Assembly (NCBI GenBank): GCA_020249435.1
Contig: JADCFQ010000014.1
Location: 48,020 to 112,019 of the forward strand
Source of the DNA: Roseomonas sp.
Lineage (GTDB): Bacteria > Pseudomonadota > Alphaproteobacteria > Acetobacterales > Acetobacteraceae
Reading direction: 5' to 3'
Length of the DNA: 64,000 nt
A program made the translations under genes and the position numbers. Within the stretch, counting starts at the first letter, position 1; the number at the start of each line of letters is the position of its first letter. Below, piece after piece: positions 60,079 through 64,000 of the stretch. The notes under the pieces were generated by a model. The model had not been told where the DNA came from. It did not search any database and was given only the letters and a program-made list of their open reading frames with translations.

Positions 60079-61773
60079 ATGCGCAACTCTCTCTTCGATG
60101 ATGCCCTGCCGGGCCTGCCCGAACCCGCCACCGGGCGCGACCCGGCGCGGCCCAGCATTGTGTTGGTCGGGCTGCCGGGGGCGGGGAAATCCGCGCTCGG
60201 GCGGCGGCTGGCCGGGCTTTTGGGCCTGCCTTTTCGAGACGCCGACACGGAAATCGAAAACGCTGCCGGCATGCCGATTACGGAAATCTTCGCCCGCTAT
60301 GGTGAGCCGCATTTCCGCGATGGTGAGCGCCGCGTGATTTCCCGCCTGCTGGCCGGCCCACCCTTGGTGCTGGCAACCGGCGGCGGCGCCTTTGCCGATG
60401 CCGCCACGCGCGCTGCGATTCGCGCGAGTGGCGCCGTTTCCATCTGGCTGAAATGCCCGCTTTCGGTGCTGATCCGCCGGGTCGCGGGGCGCGAACATCG
60501 CCCGATGTTCCTGAATGCCGATCCGGCCGAGGTGCTGCAGCGCCTGATGAATACCCGCCATCCGCTTTATGCCGAGGCTGACATCACACTCGCCTGCAAT
60601 GATGAAAGCCTGGAAAACACCACCCGTCGCTTGGAGCATGCCTTGAAGACCTATCACCCGCCCGAACGCGTGCCTGTCGGCCTTGGGGAACGCGCTTATG
60701 AAGTGCTGGTCGGGCAGGGTTTGCTGGCGCGCGCCGGCGGCCTGCTGGCCCCGGTGCTGCCGGCGAAGCGTGTCGCGATCATCTCGGACGCGACAGTGGC
60801 GCCATTGCATCTGCCGGTTTTGCGCGCTGGCTTGCAGGAAGCGGGCTTTGCGATTGCAGCCGAACTGACCGTGCCCCCCGGCGAGGCGAGCAAGGATTTC
60901 GGCCGGCTGCATGGGCTTTTGGATGATCTGCTCTCGGCCGGCGTTGATCGGCGCACGGCGGTGATTGCGCTGGGTGGCGGTGTGGTCGGGGATTTGGCGG
61001 GCTTCGCGGCGGCGATTGCCATGCGCGGCCTGCCCTTTGTGCAAATCCCGACAAGTCTGTTGGCGCAGGTTGATAGCAGCGTTGGCGGCAAGACCGGGGT
61101 GAATTTGAAGGCCGGGAAAAACCTGGCCGGCGCCTTCCATCAGCCGAGGATCGTGCTGGCGGATACGGATACGCTCGGCACCCTGCCGCCGCGCGAATTG
61201 CGCGCAGGTTATGCGGAAGTGGCCAAGCACGGTTTGTTGCAAGGCGAATTCTGGCATTGGTGCGAAGCCAATGGTGCCGCCGTTGTGGCCGGCGATGCGG
61301 GCGCACTTGCTATTGCCGTGATCGAATCCTGCAAGCTGAAAGCGGCAGTGGTCGCCGCGGATGAGCGTGAGGAAAGTGCTGAGGGCGGGCGCGCCTTGCT
61401 CAATCTGGGGCATACCTTTGGCCACGCCTTGGAAGCCGAAGCGCGCTTTGATGGTAGCGTTTTGCACGGGGAGGCGGTGGCGGTCGGGCTTGGCCTGGCC
61501 GCTTCGCTTTCTGCGCGGCTTGGGCATTGCAGCCAGGAATGGCCTTCACGCGTGATTGCGCATTTGACTGCGTGTGGCCTGCCCGCGCGCATCAGTAATT
61601 TGCCGCGTCGCTTCACGGTGGAAGCGCTGCTCGGGCGCATGGCAAAGGACAAGAAAAACCGCGACGGCAAGATGCGCTTTGTGCTGCTGCGGGCCCCAGG
61701 TGATTGCTTCACCAGCAGCGATGTGCCGGCGGAGATGGTGGAGAAGCTGTTGCGGGATGAGGGGGCGGGTTAG
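60079..61773 (+). CDS. aroKB: Bifunctional shikimate kinase / 3-dehydroquinate synthase
   Basis: A 564-residue fusion. The N-terminal kinase (about 1-185) has the Walker A GLPGAGKSALGRRLAG, the shikimate-binding DADTEIE, and LATGGGAFADAATR. The C-terminal synthase (from about 200) has ALGGGVVGDLAGFAAAIAMR, QVDSSVGGKTGVNLKAGKNL, LNLGHTFGHALEAEARFDGS and GEAVAVGLG with zinc ligands. It catalyses two steps of chorismate synthesis. ATG 60079 is the chosen start; a GTG at 60058 is also in frame, and longer readings cross the divergent small gene. Confidence 0.93.
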   Translation: MRNSLFDDALPGLPEPATGRDPARPSIVLVGLPGAGKSALGRRLAGLLGLPFRDADTEIENAAGMPITEIFARYGEPHFRDGERRVISRLLAGPPLVLATGGGAFADAATRAAIRASGAVSIWLKCPLSVLIRRVAGREHRPMFLNADPAEVLQRLMNTRHPLYAEADITLACNDESLENTTRRLEHALKTYHPPERVPVGLGERAYEVLVGQGLLARAGGLLAPVLPAKRVAIISDATVAPLHLPVLRAGLQEAGFAIAAELTVPPGEASKDFGRLHGLLDDLLSAGVDRRTAVIALGGGVVGDLAGFAAAIAMRGLPFVQIPTSLLAQVDSSVGGKTGVNLKAGKNLAGAFHQPRIVLADTDTLGTLPPRELRAGYAEVAKHGLLQGEFWHWCEANGAAVVAGDAGALAIAVIESCKLKAAVVAADEREESAEGGRALLNLGHTFGHALEAEARFDGSVLHGEAVAVGLGLAASLSARLGHCSQEWPSRVIAHLTACGLPARISNLPRRFTVEALLGRMAKDKKNRDGKMRFVLLRAPGDCFTSSDVPAEMVEKLLRDEGAG

Positions 61774-61854
61774 GCAGGACGGCCATCTCCGTCATGCTTC
61801 GGAGAGTAGCCCCGCCATGCGCCTAAAGCCTGGGCGCGCACGTAATCGCATTCG

Positions 61855-62712
61855 CTAACGGGGCTGACGTTCCGGCCTTGGACGTGACAGATAAATCGCG
61901 GCTACTTCCTGCCCAATGGCAGTGCATTGGCGAAGGGTGGCATTACCACGAACGCAGGTTTCCACGGCAATGTTAACTTGTTCCTCGCTCCAAGTACTAA
62001 TCCGATTTGGAACCGTAGTAACACTCCCATCCCGCACACCCAAAACCACCTGCGTAAATCTGGCATCCAGCGCAGCGCCCGGCGTCAATGAAAAGGTTTT
62101 ACCTTGCCCATCCAACCGCGCAAGTACTCCTCTGGTATTGGCATTTTCCGGATCACGACTGCCATTCACAAACCCATTCACCAACGCTTGCGCGGCTTGA
62201 TTCCGTTGAGGGTTGGGATTCGTGCTACTAAAATCCACCAGCTCACGATAGGGAGCAAGCAACTCGGCAGGGGTATTGTCGCCTCTGGCGGTCGCATCCG
62301 CAGAAAATTCCATCAAACCCCGGCAAGCCTGACCAACTGTGACATCTGGCCTGCTATCAAAATATCCCCCCGTCTTCGTGTCCCTCCTTTGCGCCATTTC
62401 ACCATTCATACAGGCGATGCGGCTAAGATAAGCAGTGCCGCCGTTACCCAAGGCGTTGACCAAACTTTGCAATTGTTCCTGCGGTGATCGCGGTGTTGGC
62501 CGTGCCTGCGCCAGTTGAATGTTTGCTGTCGCGGTCATCATCCCCCATTTCTGTGCGTTATTCTGATGCGGGGTTTTTCCTGCTCGCCCAAAAGATTTGT
62601 CAAGGGAAATCAAAACCGTCGCCGCCGGCCCGCTGCCGCCATAGGGCAGATCCGCCGCCTGCACATTGCCGGCAAAAAGCGCGGCGCAAAGGGCCAAGGC
62701 GTAACGCATCAT
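61855..62712 (-). CDS. Exported protein of unknown function
   Basis: A 285-residue protein beginning MMRYALALCAALFAGNVQAA, a clear signal peptide with GGAGGAAACCC ribosome site (start 62712, or 62709). No known domain is recognised. The mature part has four cysteines (CMNGE, ACRGL, TCVRG, QCTAI), consistent with two disulphides, and is rich in Asn/Gln and Thr. Base composition here looks lower in GC than its neighbours, a possible sign of transfer. It is divergent from the TctC-type gene. Confidence 0.65.
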   Translation of the reverse strand: MMRYALALCAALFAGNVQAADLPYGGSGPAATVLISLDKSFGRAGKTPHQNNAQKWGMMTATANIQLAQARPTPRSPQEQLQSLVNALGNGGTAYLSRIACMNGEMAQRRDTKTGGYFDSRPDVTVGQACRGLMEFSADATARGDNTPAELLAPYRELVDFSSTNPNPQRNQAAQALVNGFVNGSRDPENANTRGVLARLDGQGKTFSLTPGAALDARFTQVVLGVRDGSVTTVPNRISTWSEEQVNIAVETCVRGNATLRQCTAIGQEVAAIYLSRPRPERQPR

Positions 62713-62852
62713 GGGTTTCCTCCCTGTTCTTGTGGGCCAAAGGCTAGACCGCGCCGTGGCTAGCCGCAAATTCCGCTTGCTCCGGCAAGACCGCTTGGGC
62801 CAAGCTTCCCGCCAAGGCACGCAAAGTGCCGTCATGGGAAGGAAACACGGTG

Positions 62853-63791
62853 ATGAAACTCCTGTCGCGGGCCGCGCTGGCCCTTGCTGCGCTGATGGCA
62901 GGCATCGCGCCAGCTTCGGCACAGGTACAAATGATCATCCCCTGGCCCGCTGGCGGCGGCACGGACATTATCGGCCGCCTGATCCAGCCGGTATTCACCG
63001 AAGCCATGGGCACGCAGGTGGTCATTCGCAATGTCGGCGGTGCGACAGGCACCATCGGCACGGCAGAGGTTGTGCGCGCCAAGCCGGATGGGCAGACAAT
63101 ATTGCTCACCTCCATGGCGCCGATTGCCATTCAACCGAGCTTCATGGCGCGGGCTCCCTATCGCGCGGATCAGCTCACCGCTGTCTGCCTGGTCGCGGAA
63201 GCGCCGGCCACGCTGATGACGCCAACCACAACGGGCATTCGTATGGTCGCCGATATCGTGGCGCGCGCCAGGGCCAATCCAGGGCAATTGCCCTATGCCT
63301 CTGGCGGTGTTGGCGGGCTTGGGCACCTGGCGATGACAGGCCTGTCACGCGCCTTCGGCATTGAGATGAACCACATCCCCTTCCGCGGTTCGGGCGATAG
63401 CGTGCAGGCGATGCTTTCCGGCACCGTGCCGATGCTGACCGCGGAAGCCAATCTCGTGAAGCAATATGGGCTGCATGCGGTGGCGGTTTTTGCCGAACAA
63501 CGCTCACCCGATTTCCCCGATACACCAACCATGCGTGAACAGGGGCTTGATCTGGTCTATCCGCTTTGGACCGGGATATTCACCGCGCCCGGTACGCCGG
63601 AAGCCATGGTGGCGCGCATGGATGAGGCCTGCGCGCGCACCCTGCGCACCCCATCGGTGATTGAAGGCATGACCCGCGCCGGGCATCCCATTCGTTATTT
63701 GAACCATCAGGCTTTCACCGCCTATGTGAAGGCCGAGGCTGAGAAATATGCTGGGTTGATCCGCGATAGCGGTTTGCGTCAGGCTGATTAG
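62853..63791 (+). CDS. Tripartite tricarboxylate transporter (TctC/Bug family) substrate-binding protein, second copy
   Basis: A 312-residue periplasmic binding protein. The signal MKLLSRAALALAALMAGIAP is followed by the Bug N-terminus QVQMIIPWPAGGGTDIIGRL. GVGGLGHLAMTGLSRAFGIE and HIPFRGSGDSVQAMLSGTVP are also typical. Start 62853 follows AAGGAAACACGGTG. It has no membrane partners, like the copy at 5719, from which it differs widely in sequence. The ligand is probably a carboxylate. Confidence 0.88.
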   Translation: MKLLSRAALALAALMAGIAPASAQVQMIIPWPAGGGTDIIGRLIQPVFTEAMGTQVVIRNVGGATGTIGTAEVVRAKPDGQTILLTSMAPIAIQPSFMARAPYRADQLTAVCLVAEAPATLMTPTTTGIRMVADIVARARANPGQLPYASGGVGGLGHLAMTGLSRAFGIEMNHIPFRGSGDSVQAMLSGTVPMLTAEANLVKQYGLHAVAVFAEQRSPDFPDTPTMREQGLDLVYPLWTGIFTAPGTPEAMVARMDEACARTLRTPSVIEGMTRAGHPIRYLNHQAFTAYVKAEAEKYAGLIRDSGLRQAD

Positions 63792-63861
63792 GCATGCGCA
63801 GTATGCAATGAGGTGCCCTCACGCGCCCAACAAGGCTTTCTTGATCATGCACACCGATTTC

Positions 63862-64000
63862 TAACAGGCTGCTGAAATTCGTAGCCTGATTTGCGTATTT
63901 ATGATTCACTGTCGTTGCATTTGGTCGAGGTTGCGATGCGTGGCAATGACGCGGTGGCTGGTTCCCTGTTCAGCTATGTTGATCTTGAAAAGCGGGTGCG
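63862..64000 (+). mobile_element. Left end of an insertion sequence (IS5/IS1182-like), cut by the window edge
   Basis: TAACAGGCTGCTGAAA at 63862-63877 resembles the terminal inverted repeats of IS5/IS1182-type elements. A transposase start follows at 63936. The exact boundary and duplication cannot be set without the right end. Confidence 0.55.
63936..64000 (+). CDS. Transposase N-terminus (partial)
   Basis: The visible residues MRGNDAVAGSLFSYVDLEKR match the highly conserved start of IS5/IS1182-type DDE transposases. The gene runs off the right edge. GAGG lies just upstream of the ATG. Integrity cannot be judged. Confidence 0.7.
   Translation, partial: MRGNDAVAGSLFSYVDLEKRV

Noticed and set aside
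60061..61527. A 488-codon minus-strand ORF over aroKB
   Set aside because: Antisense to a confirmed two-domain enzyme; His/Gln/Arg-rich shadow.
1..64000. CRISPR arrays, tRNA or rRNA genes and prophage regions
   Set aside because: No regularly spaced repeats, no recognisable tRNA/rRNA sequence and no phage structural genes were seen by eye; a covariance-model scan would be decisive.

Overview
This 64 kb window is a high-GC (roughly 60-65 % by eye), densely coded bacterial chromosome segment. The gene content points to an alphaproteobacterium, most likely Rhodospirillales/Acetobacteraceae (Roseomonas-like). Support comes from an alphaproteobacterial RpoH, a fused shikimate kinase/3-dehydroquinate synthase, PHA metabolism with a PhaR regulator, many orphan TctC/Bug substrate-binding proteins, and a C-P lyase operon with a DUF1045 gene. 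This assignment is inference from families, not from a marker-gene comparison. No rRNA, tRNA, CRISPR array or prophage was recognised; an insertion sequence starts at the extreme right edge.

Layout. 1-4.3 kb: tail of an unknown gene, then a TRAP-type periplasmic binding protein followed by a membrane hybrid histidine kinase. 4.3-8.8 kb (minus strand): glutathione peroxidase coupled to a molybdopterin oxidoreductase, a TctC-type binding protein, and leuCD. 8.9-12.7 kb: family 2 glycosyltransferase, two tiny genes (DUF2256 and a membrane protein), an RluD-type pseudouridine synthase, and rpoH ending in a bidirectional terminator. 12.7-16.7 kb (minus): amino-acid ABC binding protein, M20 amidohydrolase, peptide-type ABC binding protein. 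17-20.2 kb: soluble hybrid kinase and coupled response regulator. 20.2-28.8 kb: AI-2E-type permease, tartrate dehydrogenase-like enzyme, thiolase, PHA synthase-like pair, phaR, XRE regulator, xseA, M23 peptidase.

28.9-41.9 kb is the most unusual region. Seven genes are packed head to tail with gaps of -8 to +26 nt: SrfB (actin/Hsp70-fold motifs), SrfC (dynamin-like P-loop GTPase), a membrane-anchored Pro-rich/Sel1-like protein, a secreted von Willebrand A protein, an ABC ATPase, its FtsX/MacB-type permease, and an exported SUMF1-fold protein. An RMND1/DUF155 membrane protein follows 6 nt later. Together they look like one envelope-spanning machine of unknown function.

42-47.2 kb is a 2-hydroxyacid/alcohol oxidation cluster: FMN hydroxyacid dehydrogenase, GMC oxidoreductase, HdrC- and HdrB-like Fe-S proteins, and an HpcH/HpaI aldolase. 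47.2-55.9 kb is a C-P lyase locus: phnN, then on the minus strand phnGHIJKLM plus DUF1045, with divergent phnF and a second phnM on the plus strand. A perfect inverted repeat sits between phnG and phnF. No phnCDE transporter is present. 56-62.7 kb: RidA, MFS exporter, accA, xerD, a 48-residue membrane protein, aroKB, and a secreted unknown. 62.8 kb to the end: a second TctC-type binding protein and the start of an IS transposase.
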